Origin: Zoogloeaceae bacterium
Lineage (GTDB): Bacteria; Pseudomonadota; Gammaproteobacteria; Burkholderiales; Rhodocyclaceae
DNA: 64,000 nucleotides
Direction: 5' to 3'
Assembly: GCA_024235595.1 (NCBI GenBank)
Contig: JACKMC010000002.1
Location: 248,001 to 312,000 of the forward strand
Positions 7,736 through 18,572 of the stretch are shown here, in pieces. The notes under the pieces are model-generated. The model saw only the letters and a program-made list of their open reading frames with translations, was not told where the DNA came from and ran no database searches. Each line of letters begins with the position of its first letter. Positions within the stretch are counted from its first letter, which is position 1. Made by a program: the position numbers and the translations under genes.

Positions 7736-10465
7736 ATGGAAACCTCCGTGCTCGCTCGTCTATCCGCCGTGAGCCATCGCTACGGTACCGTCGAGGCGCT
7801 GTCACCGCTCGAGCTCGAGGTGCCCGCCGGGGTGATGGTCGGCTTCATCGGTCCGGACGGGGTCGGCAAATCCAGCGTGCTGGCGTTGATCGCCGGGGTA
7901 CGCCGGGTCCAGCGTGGCACTGTCGAGGTCTTTGGCGGTGATATCAGCGAGGCGAGCTTTCGCGCCAGCGTCCAGCCGCGAATCGCCTATATGCCCCAGG
8001 GTCTGGGCAAGAACCTCTACCCGACGCTGTCGGTGTGGGAGAACGTCGAATTCTTCGCCCGCTTGTTCGGCCAGAGCCGCGCCGAACGCAGCGTCCGCAT
8101 CGAAGCCTTGCTGCAGGCCACCGGCCTCGCTGCCTTCAGGGATCGTCCCGCGATGAAGCTCTCGGGCGGGATGAAGCAGAAGCTCGGTCTGTGCTGCGCG
8201 CTGATCCACGACCCCGACCTGTTGATCCTCGACGAGCCGACCACCGGAGTCGATCCGCTCTCGCGGCGCCAGTTCTGGGAACTGATCGACGGAATACGCG
8301 CCCGCCGGCCCGGCATGAGCGTGCTGGTTGCGACGGCCTACATGGAAGAGGCGGCGCGTTTCGACTGGCTGGTGGCGATGGATGCCGGCAAGGTGCTCGA
8401 CTGCGGCACGCCCGCAGCGCTTCGCGCTCGCACCGGTCTCGAAGACCTCGAGGCGGTGTTCATCGCCTTGCTCCCCGCAGCGCGCAGGCGCGGCCACCAT
8501 GAGCTGGCGATCCCGCCGCGGCCTGCCGGTGCGGCGGAAGTGGCGATCCGTGCCGCAGGCCTGACTCAGCGTTTCGGCGATTTCACGGCGGTCGATCATG
8601 TGAGCTTCGAGATCGGCAAGGGCGAGATCTTCGGCTTCCTCGGCTCCAACGGCTGTGGCAAGACCACCACCATGAAGATGCTCACCGGCCTGCTGCCGCC
8701 CACCGAGGGCGAGGCCGAACTGTTCGGCGAGGCGGTCGAGGCGGGCAAGCTCGAGAGTCGCCGCGAGGTGGGCTACATGTCGCAGGCCTTCTCGCTCTAT
8801 GGCGAGCTCACGGTGGCACAGAACCTCGAGTTGCACGCCCGGCTTTTCCATCTGCCTGCCGCAGAGATCGCCGGGCGCATCGATACCCTGGTGCAGCGCT
8901 TCGGTCTCGCGCCCTATCTCGACGCACGCGCCGATGGCTTGCCGCTGGGAATCCGGCAGCGCCTTTCGCTGGCGGTGGCGGTGGTGCATCGTCCCCGGCT
9001 GCTGATCCTCGACGAACCGACTTCCGGCGTGGATCCGATCGCACGCGACATGTTCTGGGAGCTGCTGGTCGAGCTCTCGCGCGAGCAAGGGGTGACGATC
9101 TTCATCTCCACCCACTTCATGAACGAAGCCGCCCGCTGCGACCGGATCTCGCTGATGCATGCCGGCCGGGTACTGGCCAGCGACACGCCTGCCGCGCTGC
9201 AGGCGTCGCGGCAGGCCGAAAGCCTCGAGGCCGCGTTCATCGACTACCTCAGCGAGGCGGTCGGCGAGCAGACCCCCGCGCCGACCCAGCCGCCGGCCGC
9301 TCACGAGCCGGTGGCCAGTCGCGGTGCCGGCACGTCCGCCTTCAGCCTGCGCCGCCTGCTCGGCTACGCCTGGCGCGAGGCGCTCGAACTGCGCCGCGAC
9401 CCGATCCGGCTGACCTTTGCCCTGCTCGGCTCGGTGCTGCTGATGTTCATGCTCGGCTACGGCATCACGCTCGACGTGGAGGATCTTCGCTTCGCGGCCC
9501 TCGATCGCGACGGCTCCCCCGAGAGCCGCGCCTACATCCACAGCTTCGCGGGTAGTCGCTATTTCATCGAGCAGTCGCCGGTGCGCAGCCAGGCGGAGAT
9601 GGATCAGCGCATGCAGAGCGGCGAACTGGCGCTGGTGATCGAGATTCCCCCGCGCTACGGCCGCGATCTGCGCGCAGGGCGCAGCCCGGAGGTGGCGATG
9701 TGGGTGGATGGCGCGATGCCTTTCCGTGGCGAGACGGTGCGCGGCTACGCCGAGGGCAACCACTACACCTACGTGCTCGACCTGGTACGGCGCAAGTCCG
9801 GGGTCACCCCCAGTCTCTATCCTACCGACATCGAGGTGCGCTACCGCTACAACCAGGACTTCAAGAGCATCTACGCGATGGTGCCGGCGGTGATCCCGTT
9901 GCTGCTGATCTTCATCCCCGCGATTCTCATGGCGCTCGGCGTGGTGCGCGAGAAGGAGCTGGGCTCGATCACCAATCTGTATGTCACGCCGGTGACGCGG
10001 CTCGAGTTCCTGCTCGGCAAGCAACTGCCCTATGTGGCGGTGGCGATGTTCAGTTTCTATGCCTTGGTGGCCCAGGCGGTGTTCATCTTCGGGGTGCCGC
10101 TCAAGGGTAGCCTGTGGGTGCTGAGCGCTGCCGCGCTGCCCTACGTGGTGGCGACCACCGGGCTTGGTCTGCTGATGTCGATCTTCACCCGCACCCAGAT
10201 TGCGGCGCTGGCGGCTACCGCAATCATCACCATGCTGCCGACGGTGGAGTTCTCCGGCCTCACCAACCCGGTCTCGGGGCTCGAGGGCGTGGGGCGCATG
10301 GTCGGCGAGTTGTGGCCCGCCACCTACTTCCTGGTGGTCAGCCGCGGGGTGTTCACCAAGGCGCTGGACTTCCCGACCATGTGGCCGGCCATCCGCATGC
10401 TGCTGCTGTTCGCGCCGGTGTTTCTCGTCGCCAGCGTGGCGCTGCTCAAGAAGCAGGAGGATTGA
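7736..10465 (+). CDS. Fused ABC transporter, two ATPase domains plus permease (RbbA/YhiH type)
   Basis: A 909-residue protein. Residues 1-235 are a first ATP-binding domain (Walker A GPDGVGKS at 39-46, signature LSGG at 142, LDEPTTGVDP). Residues about 265-500 are a second (GSNGCGKT at 303-310, LDEPTSGVDP) whose signature is degenerate (LPLGIRQR). Residues about 550-905 are an ABC-2 type membrane domain with one N-terminal helix, a large extracytoplasmic loop and five C-terminal helices including VVREKELGSITNLYVTP. This fused architecture is known from E. coli RbbA/YhiH next to the HlyD-like YhiI and permease YhhJ, the same order as here. It probably powers export of a drug or hydrophobic compound with an outer membrane TolC partner encoded elsewhere. 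Confidence 0.9.
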   Translation: METSVLARLSAVSHRYGTVEALSPLELEVPAGVMVGFIGPDGVGKSSVLALIAGVRRVQRGTVEVFGGDISEASFRASVQPRIAYMPQGLGKNLYPTLSVWENVEFFARLFGQSRAERSVRIEALLQATGLAAFRDRPAMKLSGGMKQKLGLCCALIHDPDLLILDEPTTGVDPLSRRQFWELIDGIRARRPGMSVLVATAYMEEAARFDWLVAMDAGKVLDCGTPAALRARTGLEDLEAVFIALLPAARRRGHHELAIPPRPAGAAEVAIRAAGLTQRFGDFTAVDHVSFEIGKGEIFGFLGSNGCGKTTTMKMLTGLLPPTEGEAELFGEAVEAGKLESRREVGYMSQAFSLYGELTVAQNLELHARLFHLPAAEIAGRIDTLVQRFGLAPYLDARADGLPLGIRQRLSLAVAVVHRPRLLILDEPTSGVDPIARDMFWELLVELSREQGVTIFISTHFMNEAARCDRISLMHAGRVLASDTPAALQASRQAESLEAAFIDYLSEAVGEQTPAPTQPPAAHEPVASRGAGTSAFSLRRLLGYAWREALELRRDPIRLTFALLGSVLLMFMLGYGITLDVEDLRFAALDRDGSPESRAYIHSFAGSRYFIEQSPVRSQAEMDQRMQSGELALVIEIPPRYGRDLRAGRSPEVAMWVDGAMPFRGETVRGYAEGNHYTYVLDLVRRKSGVTPSLYPTDIEVRYRYNQDFKSIYAMVPAVIPLLLIFIPAILMALGVVREKELGSITNLYVTPVTRLEFLLGKQLPYVAVAMFSFYALVAQAVFIFGVPLKGSLWVLSAAALPYVVATTGLGLLMSIFTRTQIAALAATAIITMLPTVEFSGLTNPVSGLEGVGRMVGELWPATYFLVVSRGVFTKALDFPTMWPAIRMLLLFAPVFLVASVALLKKQED

Positions 10466-10466
10466 G

Positions 10467-11578
10467 ATGTTCGCCAACATCCTGCGTCTCGGGATCAAGG
10501 AGCTGAGGAGTCTGTTCGCCGACCGCATGCTGCTCGCGGTGATCGCCTGGGCTTTCACGATCGGCATCTATGCGGCGGCAACCGGCATGTCGCAGGAACT
10601 GCACAATGCGCCGATCGCGTTCGTCGACCTCGACCGGTCGCCACTCAGCGCACAGCTCGCCGATGCATTCGGTGCGCCGTATTTCCAGCCTCCACGTACG
10701 ATGAGCCTCAGCGAGATGGACCTCGCCCTGGATCGTGGCGAGATCTCCTTCGCGGTGGTGCTGCCCGAGCATTTCCAGCGCGACTACGGCAATGGCGCGC
10801 GCCCCTCGATACAGGTCAATATCGACGCCACCAACATGTCGCAATCCTTCATCGGCGCGGGCTATATCCAGTCGATCCTCACGCAGGAGCTCAACTACCG
10901 CAGCCACAGCGAGGAGGCGGCCAGCCCCTCTCCCTGGTTACCCGGGTGCGCTTCAATCCCAACCTCACCGGGCTGTGGTTCGGTGGCGTGATGGAGGTCA
11001 TCAACAACGTCACCATGCTGTCCATCATCCTGGTCGGCGCGGCCTTCATCCGCGAACGCGAGCACGGTACGCTCGAGCACATGATGGTGATGCCGATCAG
11101 CGCCTTCGAGATCATGGCGAGCAAGGTGTGGGCCAACGCGCTGGTGGTGCTGATCGCCGCGACGCTGTCGCTGCGTTTCATGGTTCAGCTGGTGATGCAG
11201 GTGCCGGTGGCCGGCTCCTTGCCGCTGTTCGTGGCTGCGGCCGGGCTGTACCTGCTGTCGACCGCCTCGATCGGCATTTTCCTGGGCACCCTGGCGCGTT
11301 CGATGCCGCAGTTCGGCCTGCTCATCATCCTCGTGGTGATTCCGCTGCAGTTGCTCTCGGGGGGTGTCACGCCGCGCGAGTCCATGCCGGTGCTGGTGCA
11401 GAACATCATGGATCTGGCGCCGACGCCGCATTTCATCAGCCTCGCCCAGGCAGTGCTTTTCCGCGGCGCGGGCTTCGAGCTGGTGTGGCAGCAGTTCCTT
11501 GCCATCGCCGCGATCGGGCTGGTGTTCTTTCTCATCGCGCTGGCGCGGATGCGCAAGACCGTGGCCCAGGTGCATTGA
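10467..11578 (+). pseudogene. ABC-2 type permease (YhhJ-like), frameshifted
   Basis: The second membrane subunit of the efflux system, split over two frames. The first part (ATG at 10467, right after rbbA) has the N-terminal helix and extracytoplasmic domain up to LTQELNYRSHSEEA. The second part continues as LVTRVRFNPNLTGLWFGGVM and five C-terminal helices to the stop at 11578. The break falls at the CCCC run at 10925-10928; one more C would restore SPLSLVTRVRF and one frame of about 370 residues. The stop overlaps the TetR start. The intact neighbours argue that the operon is functional and the break may be a sequence error. Confidence 0.8.
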
Positions 11579-12288
11579 TGCGCGCCATGGTCAAATCCCC
11601 GCGAAGCGCCTCGATGGCGCCCTCGAATGCGGGGGATGCGCCCGGGGACACCCCGGCACGGCTGGTGGCCGCCGGCCTCAAGCTCTTCAGCGAGCATGGC
11701 CTGGACGGCGTCACGACGCGCGCGCTGGCCGCCGAGGCGGGCGTCAACCAGGCGGCCATTCCTTACTATTTCGGTTCCAAGGAGGGTGTCTACCTTGCGG
11801 TGGCGGAAGCGGTCAGCGACAGTCTGGGGCAGCGCATCGCAGGCCTGCTGGAGAGATTGGACGAAGCCATGTTGCGTGCCGACGCGCGCGAACTTGCGCC
11901 GCACCTGCTGCCCGAAGCTCTTGGGCAACTGTCGCGCGCGATGCACGCAGCCGAATCCGCGTCCGCCCAGATCGCCTTCATCATCGGCGAGCAGCAGCGG
12001 CCGACGGCCGCCTTCGACGAGCTCCACCAGCGTCTCATGCAACCGGTCCACGAGCGGCTGGCGGCGCTGCTTGGCCTGATCCTGGACGAGCAGCCGCAGG
12101 GCGAGCGGGTGGCGGTCACCACGCATGCCCTGTTCGGCCTGTGCAGCAGCTTCGTCACCGGCCGCAGCAGCCTGCAGCGGATTCTCGATGAGCATGGCGA
12201 GTATTCGGCTTCGCGCGCCGAGCAGATCGCAGCTTGCATCGAGGACGTCGCACGGGCATTCGTGAACGGAATCCGACCCAGGGCGTGA
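11578..12288 (+). CDS. TetR-family repressor of the efflux operon
   Basis: A 236-residue regulator with an N-terminal TetR helix-turn-helix (about residues 25-70: GLDGVTTRALAAEAGVNQAAIPYYFGSKEGVY) and a C-terminal ligand domain resembling the YbiH/CerR type. Its ATG overlaps the stop of the permease gene (TGATG), so it is translationally coupled and co-transcribed with the HlyD-RbbA-permease genes. It most likely represses the operon by binding the TGAAT/ATTCA palindromes at 6668-6692 (inference). Confidence 0.88.
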   Translation: MRAMVKSPRSASMAPSNAGDAPGDTPARLVAAGLKLFSEHGLDGVTTRALAAEAGVNQAAIPYYFGSKEGVYLAVAEAVSDSLGQRIAGLLERLDEAMLRADARELAPHLLPEALGQLSRAMHAAESASAQIAFIIGEQQRPTAAFDELHQRLMQPVHERLAALLGLILDEQPQGERVAVTTHALFGLCSSFVTGRSSLQRILDEHGEYSASRAEQIAACIEDVARAFVNGIRPRA

Positions 12289-12326
12289 CTCCCGCCCGCA
12301 TGCAGGATCGCTTTCGATAGCTGCAA

Positions 12327-12399
12327 TGCACCAGATTGGTGCGCGCGGATTCCGCCGCCCCGACTTGGTGCGAGCGCGCTCCTGATTCCGTCTTGGTGA
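12327..12399 (+). promoter_or_regulatory. Three NtrC-type sites upstream of the urease operon
   Basis: Site 1 (12328-12342) is GCACC-AGATT-GGTGC, a perfect NtrC palindrome. Site 2 (12357-12371) is GCCCC-GACTT-GGTGC, one mismatch. Site 3 (12385-12399) keeps ATTCC-GTCTT-GGTGA, a weaker half-site. Centres are 29 and 28 bases apart, and lie about 150, 121 and 93 bases upstream of the predicted sigma-54 start, a typical enhancer layout. Confidence 0.8.
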
Positions 12400-12458
12400 G
12401 CCTCGCATTGCCTCGGATTGGCTGCCATGGTGGCGGGAAAGCGTGACCGATGTCGTGC

Positions 12459-12474
12459 TGGCCCGGTTGTTGCA
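12459..12474 (+). promoter_or_regulatory. Sigma-54 promoter of the urease operon
   Basis: TGGCCCGGTTGTTGCA matches the sigma-54 consensus TGGCACG-N4-TTGCA with the GG and GC dinucleotides exactly 12 bases apart. The predicted transcription start is 12485, one base before the ureD ATG, which would make the transcript leaderless. Confidence 0.82.
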
Positions 12475-12485
12475 ATGACCGGATC

Positions 12486-13352
12486 ATGAATGCTCCGATC
12501 GATTCTCATGTCATCGCCCGCGCTGGGGCTGCCGCCGGCTCATGGCAAGCCCGGCTGCAGCTTCGCTTCGAGCGGCGTGGCGAGCGTACGGTGCTGGCGC
12601 AACGTGAGCACCTTGGGCCGCTGCGCATCCAGAAGGCCCTCTATCCCGAGGGCGAGCGGGTCTGCCACGGCATCGTGCTGCATCCGCCCGCGGGCATCGC
12701 CGGCGGCGACGAACTCTCCATCGAGGTCAGGCTCGACGCCGCAGCGCATGCGCTGCTGACCACGCCCGGCGCCGGCAAGTGGTATCGCAGCGCGGCCGCC
12801 GAGGGGGTGCTGCGCCAGGCCATGGTGATTGCGCCCGGCGCGCTGTGCGAATGGTTGCCACAGGAGTCGATCATCTTCGACCGCGCCCTGGCGCGCCTCG
12901 AGACGCGGGTCGAGCTTCAGGGCGACGCGGCTTTCGTGGGCATGGAGATGCTGCGTTTCGGGCGCTCCGCCTCGGGCGAGCGCTTCGCGGGTGGCGAATT
13001 CCGCACTTCGACGCGCATCTCGCGCGACGGCCGACCGGTGTGGCTGGAGCGCGGCCGGCTGAGCGGCGGCGGTCGGCTGCTCGAGTCCAGGGTCGGCCTC
13101 GCCGGGCGACCGGTGTGCGGAACCCTGGTGGTTGCCACGCCGCGGGTGGACGACGAAATGCTTGAAGCCTGGCGGGGGCTCATGCCTGCCGAGGGCGAGG
13201 GCGCGGTAACCCGGCTGCCGGGTTTGTTGCTGGCGCGTTTTCGCGGTAGCTGCTGCGAGGCGGGTCGGGCGTGGTTTGTGAACCTGTGGTCCCTGGTGAG
13301 GCCCGCCCTGGCGGGTGTCCCGGCTGTGGTGCCACGGATCTGGAATACCTGA
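12486..13352 (+). CDS. ureD: Urease accessory protein UreD
   Basis: A 288-residue scaffold protein that forms the UreDFG complex with apo-urease and helps nickel delivery. Typical stretches are visible: LGPLRIQKALYPEG, ILHPPAGIAGGD-like VLHPPAGIAGGDEL, TTPGAGKWYRS and PQESIIFDRA. The ATG at 12486 has no clear ribosome-binding site and lies one base after the predicted sigma-54 start. No later in-frame start would keep the conserved SWQARLQLRFERRG segment. It opens the operon ureD-A-orf-B-C-E-F-G. Confidence 0.93.
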   Translation: MNAPIDSHVIARAGAAAGSWQARLQLRFERRGERTVLAQREHLGPLRIQKALYPEGERVCHGIVLHPPAGIAGGDELSIEVRLDAAAHALLTTPGAGKWYRSAAAEGVLRQAMVIAPGALCEWLPQESIIFDRALARLETRVELQGDAAFVGMEMLRFGRSASGERFAGGEFRTSTRISRDGRPVWLERGRLSGGGRLLESRVGLAGRPVCGTLVVATPRVDDEMLEAWRGLMPAEGEGAVTRLPGLLLARFRGSCCEAGRAWFVNLWSLVRPALAGVPAVVPRIWNT

Positions 13353-13363
13353 GAGGTGTGTGA

Positions 13364-13666
13364 ATGGAACTGACTCCGCGCGAGAAGGACAAGCTGCTGA
13401 TCTTCACTGCCGGACTGCTGGCCGAGCGGCGCAAGGCGCGTGGCCTGAAGCTCAACTACCCGGAAGCGGTGGCCTTTATCTCGGCCGCCATCCTGGAGGG
13501 CGCCCGTGATGGCCGCACGGTGGCCGAACTGATGAGCTACGGCACCACTTTGCTGGCCCGTGACGAGGTCATGGAGGGCGTGCCCGAGATGATCCCCGAG
13601 ATCCAGGTCGAGGCCACCTTTGCGGACGGCACCAAGCTGGTCACCGTTCATCAGCCGATCGTTTGA
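13364..13666 (+). CDS. ureA: Urease gamma subunit
   Basis: A 100-residue structural subunit of urease, normal for the family. It starts MELTPREKDKLLIFTAGLLA and ends with the conserved TVHQPI segment. It assembles with UreB and UreC into the nickel enzyme that hydrolyses urea to ammonia and carbamate. A GAGAGG ribosome-binding site precedes the ATG. Confidence 0.97.
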   Translation: MELTPREKDKLLIFTAGLLAERRKARGLKLNYPEAVAFISAAILEGARDGRTVAELMSYGTTLLARDEVMEGVPEMIPEIQVEATFADGTKLVTVHQPIV

Positions 13667-13683
13667 GAGAGAAGGGGAAGGGG

Positions 13684-13947
13684 ATGAACCTGGAGGAACT
13701 GGAGGCTGCGCGTGTCGCCGCGCGACTCAAAACGTGCCTGCGGGCAACGCTGAATCAGAACATCGATCTGGTGCTGCTGTTCAACGACCCCGAGTACGCA
13801 ATACGGCGTCTCGGCGAGATCGAACAGGCCACGGCGGACGAAAAACTGCTCGAACTGGTTGCCGACGTGCGCGCCCGGCTGTTGCCGCAGAGTGTGGAAC
13901 CGGACGAGGCGAAATACGACTACCGACCGCACGGCCGGCGCGGTTGA
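13684..13947 (+). CDS. Conserved-looking small protein between ureA and ureB, function unknown
   Basis: An 87-residue hydrophilic, mostly helical protein with no signal peptide, membrane segment or cysteine pair; one cysteine is at about residue 19. It starts at the ATG at 13684 directly after a GGGGAAGGGG purine run, 17 bases after the ureA stop, and is followed 28 bases later by ureB with its own AGGAGG site. The composition is that of a normal gene of this genome, so it is likely translated. Most urease operons have ureA and ureB adjacent or fused, so this insertion is unusual. I do not recognise the family. An accessory or nickel-related role is only a guess from position. Confidence 0.7.
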   Translation: MNLEELEAARVAARLKTCLRATLNQNIDLVLLFNDPEYAIRRLGEIEQATADEKLLELVADVRARLLPQSVEPDEAKYDYRPHGRRG

Positions 13948-13975
13948 TGTAAAGCAAACTCAGGAGGCAGGGACG

Positions 13976-14280
13976 ATGATTCCCGGAGAAATGCAGGTTC
14001 AGCCCGGCGAGATCGAGCTCAACGCCGGTCGCGCCACGCTCACCATGACGGTGACCAACACCGGCGACCGCCCGATCCAGGTCGGCTCGCACTATCATTT
14101 TGCCGAGACCAACCCGGCGCTCGACTTCGATCGTGCCGCGGCGCGGGGTTTTCGGCTGAACATCGCGGCGGGTACCGCGGTGCGCTTCGAGCCCGGCCAG
14201 AGCCGCAGCGTCGAGCTGGTGGCGCTGGCCGGCGAGCGCAAGGTGTTCGGCTTCAACGCACAGGTCATGGGGGCGCTCTG

Positions 14281-14281
<1 letters not shown>
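13976..14281 (+). CDS. ureB: Urease beta subunit
   Basis: A 101-residue structural subunit (MIPGEMQVQPGEIELNAGR, VGSHYHFAETNPAL, GTAVRFEPGQSRSVELV), normal length. A strong AGGAGG ribosome-binding site precedes it. Its stop overlaps the ureC start (TGATG), so the two are translationally coupled. Confidence 0.97.
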
Positions 14282-15984
<1,703 letters not shown>

Positions 15985-15992
15985 GGGAATCC

Positions 15993-16472
15993 ATGCTTCT
16001 GATCGAATCCATCCATACCGGCAGCGAAGCGGCTACCGAGCGGCTGTCGCTGCCCTTTGAGTATCGCTGCAAGAGCCGCCTGCGAGCCACGCTGGCGAGT
16101 GGCGAGGAGGTGGGCCTGTTTCTCGAGCGCGGCACCATCCTGCGCGGCGGTGACCGGCTGGCAGCAAACGACGGCCGCATCGTCGCGGTCGAGGCTGCCC
16201 CCGAAGACCTCGCCGAGGTGCGCTGCAGCGATGCCCGGCAGCTGGCCCGCGCGGCCTATCACCTGGGGAATCGCCATGTCGCGGTCGAGGTAGGCGAGGA
16301 CTGGCTGCGCCTACAGCGCGATCATGTGCTCGAAGGCATGCTGCTCGGCCTCGGCTGCGCGGTGCTGCCGGTGGTGGCGCCCTTCGAGCCCGAGGCGGGT
16401 GCCTACGCGCCGGGCCATCAGCACCCCGGCGACGGCAGCGGCGCGCGCATCCACATGATGGCGGGGGCCTGA
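15993..16472 (+). CDS. ureE: Urease accessory nickel chaperone UreE
   Basis: A 159-residue metallochaperone (start MLLIESIHTGSEA at 15993, after a GAGGGA site). It has the peptide-binding N-terminal half and the metal-binding C-terminal half (HLGNRHVAVEV, DHVLEGMLLGLG). The C-terminal tail GHQHPGDG has only a few histidines rather than the long His tail of Klebsiella UreE. It overlaps ureF by one base. Confidence 0.95.
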   Translation: MLLIESIHTGSEAATERLSLPFEYRCKSRLRATLASGEEVGLFLERGTILRGGDRLAANDGRIVAVEAAPEDLAEVRCSDARQLARAAYHLGNRHVAVEVGEDWLRLQRDHVLEGMLLGLGCAVLPVVAPFEPEAGAYAPGHQHPGDGSGARIHMMAGA

Positions 16473-17152
16473 TGCTGGCGCTGGTGCGCCTTCTGCAACT
16501 GGCCAGCCCGGCGCTGCCGGTCGGTGCCTATACCTATTCGCAGGGCCTTGAGTGGGTGGTCGAAGCGGGTGAGGTGCGGACCGAGAACGACGTCGCCGCG
16601 TGGCTCGGCGACCTGCTCGAATTCAGCGTTGGCAGCTTCGAGGCACCGATGGTGCTGGCGATGATCGAGGCCTGGCAGCGTGGCGAGACGAGCGAGATCG
16701 CACGGCTGAACGATGATTTCCTGGCCAGTCGCGAAACCGCCGAGCTGCGCGCCGAGACCGTGCAGATGGGCTATTCGCTGGTGCGCCTGCTCACCGAGCT
16801 GCACGGCTACACGGACTTGCCGCAGTGGCGCGAGCGCTTGCTGGCGATCGACGATGCGGCCTTTCCGACAGCGTGGTCGGCCGCCGCCGCCGCCTGGCAG
16901 ATCCCCTGCGGGATGGCGCTGCCGGCGTATCTGTGGGCCTGGCTCGAGAACCAGGTCATGGCCGCGGTCAAGGTGGTGCCGCTGGGGCAGCAGGCCGGGC
17001 AGCGCCTGCTCGCCACGCTCGGCGAACGCATCCCGACGATCGCCGCACGTGCTTGCGCCCTGCCCGAAGCCGAGTGGAACAACTTCACCCCGGGACTGGC
17101 GCTCGCCAGCAGCCGGCACGAGACCCAATACACCAGGCTGTTCCGCTCCTGA
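16472..17152 (+). CDS. ureF: Urease accessory protein UreF
   Basis: A 226-residue all-helical accessory protein (LLQLASPALPVGAYTYSQG is the typical start). It acts with UreD and UreG to activate urease and to gate GTP hydrolysis by UreG. It starts in the ureE stop codon (TGATG), which implies coupled translation. Confidence 0.95.
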   Translation: MLALVRLLQLASPALPVGAYTYSQGLEWVVEAGEVRTENDVAAWLGDLLEFSVGSFEAPMVLAMIEAWQRGETSEIARLNDDFLASRETAELRAETVQMGYSLVRLLTELHGYTDLPQWRERLLAIDDAAFPTAWSAAAAAWQIPCGMALPAYLWAWLENQVMAAVKVVPLGQQAGQRLLATLGERIPTIAARACALPEAEWNNFTPGLALASSRHETQYTRLFRS

Positions 17153-17181
17153 GCGCGAGTAGCCCCGAAAAGGAGCGATAC

Positions 17182-17832
17182 ATGACCCAATCCCAGGCTT
17201 TGCGCGTCGGCATCGGCGGTCCGGTCGGTTCAGGCAAGACGGCGCTCACGCTGGCGCTGTGCCTTGCGCTGCGCGACAAGTACGACATCGCGGTGGTCAC
17301 CAACGACATCTACACCGCCGAGGACGCCCAGTTCCTGGTACGCAACGAGGCGTTGGCGCCGGACCGCATCATCGGTGTGGAGACCGGTGGTTGCCCGCAC
17401 ACCGCGATCCGCGAGGACGCCTCGATCAACCTCGAGGCGGTCGACCGCCTCAACCGGCGTTTTCCGGGGCTGGAGATCATCTTCGTGGAGTCGGGCGGCG
17501 ACAATCTGGCCGCCACCTTCTCGCCCGAGTTGTCGGATCTGACGCTCTACGTGATCGACGTCTCCGCCGGCGACAAGATTCCCCGCAAGGGTGGCCCGGG
17601 GATCACCCGCAGTGATCTGCTGGTGATCAACAAGATCGACCTCGCGCCGCTGGTCGGTGCCAGCCTCGAGGTGATGGATCGCGACGCGAAGAAGATGCGT
17701 GGAGCGCGGCCCTTCGTCTTCAGCAACCAGAAGACCGGCCAAGGCCTCACCGAAATCATCGCCTTCATCGAGCAGCAGGGGCTGCTCGCGACAACCGGGG
17801 CTCGCGCGGCCGCCACCGCTGCCGCGGGGTGA
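17182..17832 (+). CDS. ureG: Urease accessory GTPase UreG
   Basis: A 216-residue SIMIBI-class GTPase that drives nickel insertion into urease. P-loop GPVGSGKT is at residues 13-20, followed by VTNDIYTAEDA, the metal-binding GGCPHTAIREDAS (Cys-Pro-His), VESGGDNLAATFSPEL and NKIDLAP. The C-terminal Ala-rich tail is a few residues longer than usual. An AAGGAG site precedes the ATG. Confidence 0.97.
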   Translation: MTQSQALRVGIGGPVGSGKTALTLALCLALRDKYDIAVVTNDIYTAEDAQFLVRNEALAPDRIIGVETGGCPHTAIREDASINLEAVDRLNRRFPGLEIIFVESGGDNLAATFSPELSDLTLYVIDVSAGDKIPRKGGPGITRSDLLVINKIDLAPLVGASLEVMDRDAKKMRGARPFVFSNQKTGQGLTEIIAFIEQQGLLATTGARAAATAAAG

Positions 17833-17896
17833 GGCGCGCATCGGGCGCTGCCGGACCCGGACCCAGACCAACGAACCATTCATTCAGGAGATTCTC

Positions 17897-18470
17897 ATGT
17901 CCCTCGCTCGCATCTGTGCTGCGCTGACCCTTTTCATGGCGGCGGGCTCGGCCATGGCCCATCCGGGTCATGGCGCCGGCTTCGCCGCGGGTTTTTGCCC
18001 ACCCCTACGGTGGCTTCGACCATCTGTTGGCAATGGTCGCGGTCGGCCTTTTCGCCGCACGACAGAACGGCATGCTGCGCTGGGCCCCTGCCGACGGGCT
18101 TCGTCGCGGCGATGCTGGCGGGCGCCCTGCTCGGTGCGCAAGGCTTCGCAATGCCGCAGCTCGAGAGTGGGGTGGCGGCATCGGTACTGATTCTCGGACT
18201 GCTGGTTGCCTTCATGGTGCGCTTGCCGGTCACCGCCGCGATGGCGCTCGTCGTGGTGATGGCGCTCTTCCATGGCCAGGCCCACCAGGCCGAGATGCCG
18301 GCGGGTCGCTGTTCGACTTCGCCGCCGGCTTCGCGATCGCGACGGCATCGCTGCATCTGTTCGGCTTCATGCTTGCACGCTGGATGCCCGGCAGCGTCGC
18401 GGCGCAAGGCATCAAGCGGGCGCTGGGTGCGGGAATCGCCGCCGCGGGGCTGTTTTTCATGGCCGCCTGA
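17897..18470 (+). pseudogene. HupE/UreJ-like nickel permease, multiply frameshifted
   Basis: The reading frame can be followed through four pieces: signal or first helix and MAHPGHGAGFAAGF, then FAHPYGGFDHLLAMVAVGLFAARQ, then GFVAAMLAGALLGAQGF to ALFHGQAHQAEMP, then SLFDFAAGFAIATASLHLFG to the stop. These are ordered pieces of a HupE/UreJ protein (about 190 residues), a small membrane protein with His-rich motifs thought to import nickel or cobalt. The breaks fall at the T5 run at 17992-17996, the GGG run at 18096-18098 and the GGG run at 18303-18305. Three indels in homopolymers suggest sequence error. Its place after ureG fits nickel supply to urease. Confidence 0.75.
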
Positions 18471-18492
18471 GCCGCCCGGGCCCCCCGCCGCA

Positions 18493-18510
18493 GGCCGTCC
18501 CCGGACGGCC
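18493..18510. terminator. Hairpin after the HupE/UreJ gene
   Basis: GGCCGTCC-cc-GGACGGCC is a strong GC-rich hairpin in the gap after the urease operon. No T-tract follows, so it may stabilise the mRNA end or act with Rho. Confidence 0.4.
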
Positions 18511-18572
18511 ATTCCGGCCTTTGGCAACACGGCGCGCTATCGGCTGCGCGCGCGACTGCTAGACTTGGGTTG

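Noticed and set aside
7802..10567. A 921-codon open frame on the minus strand
   Set aside because: It runs antisense to the intact RbbA-type gene, has no recognisable domains and is His/Arg/Glu-rich as expected of high-GC antisense frames.
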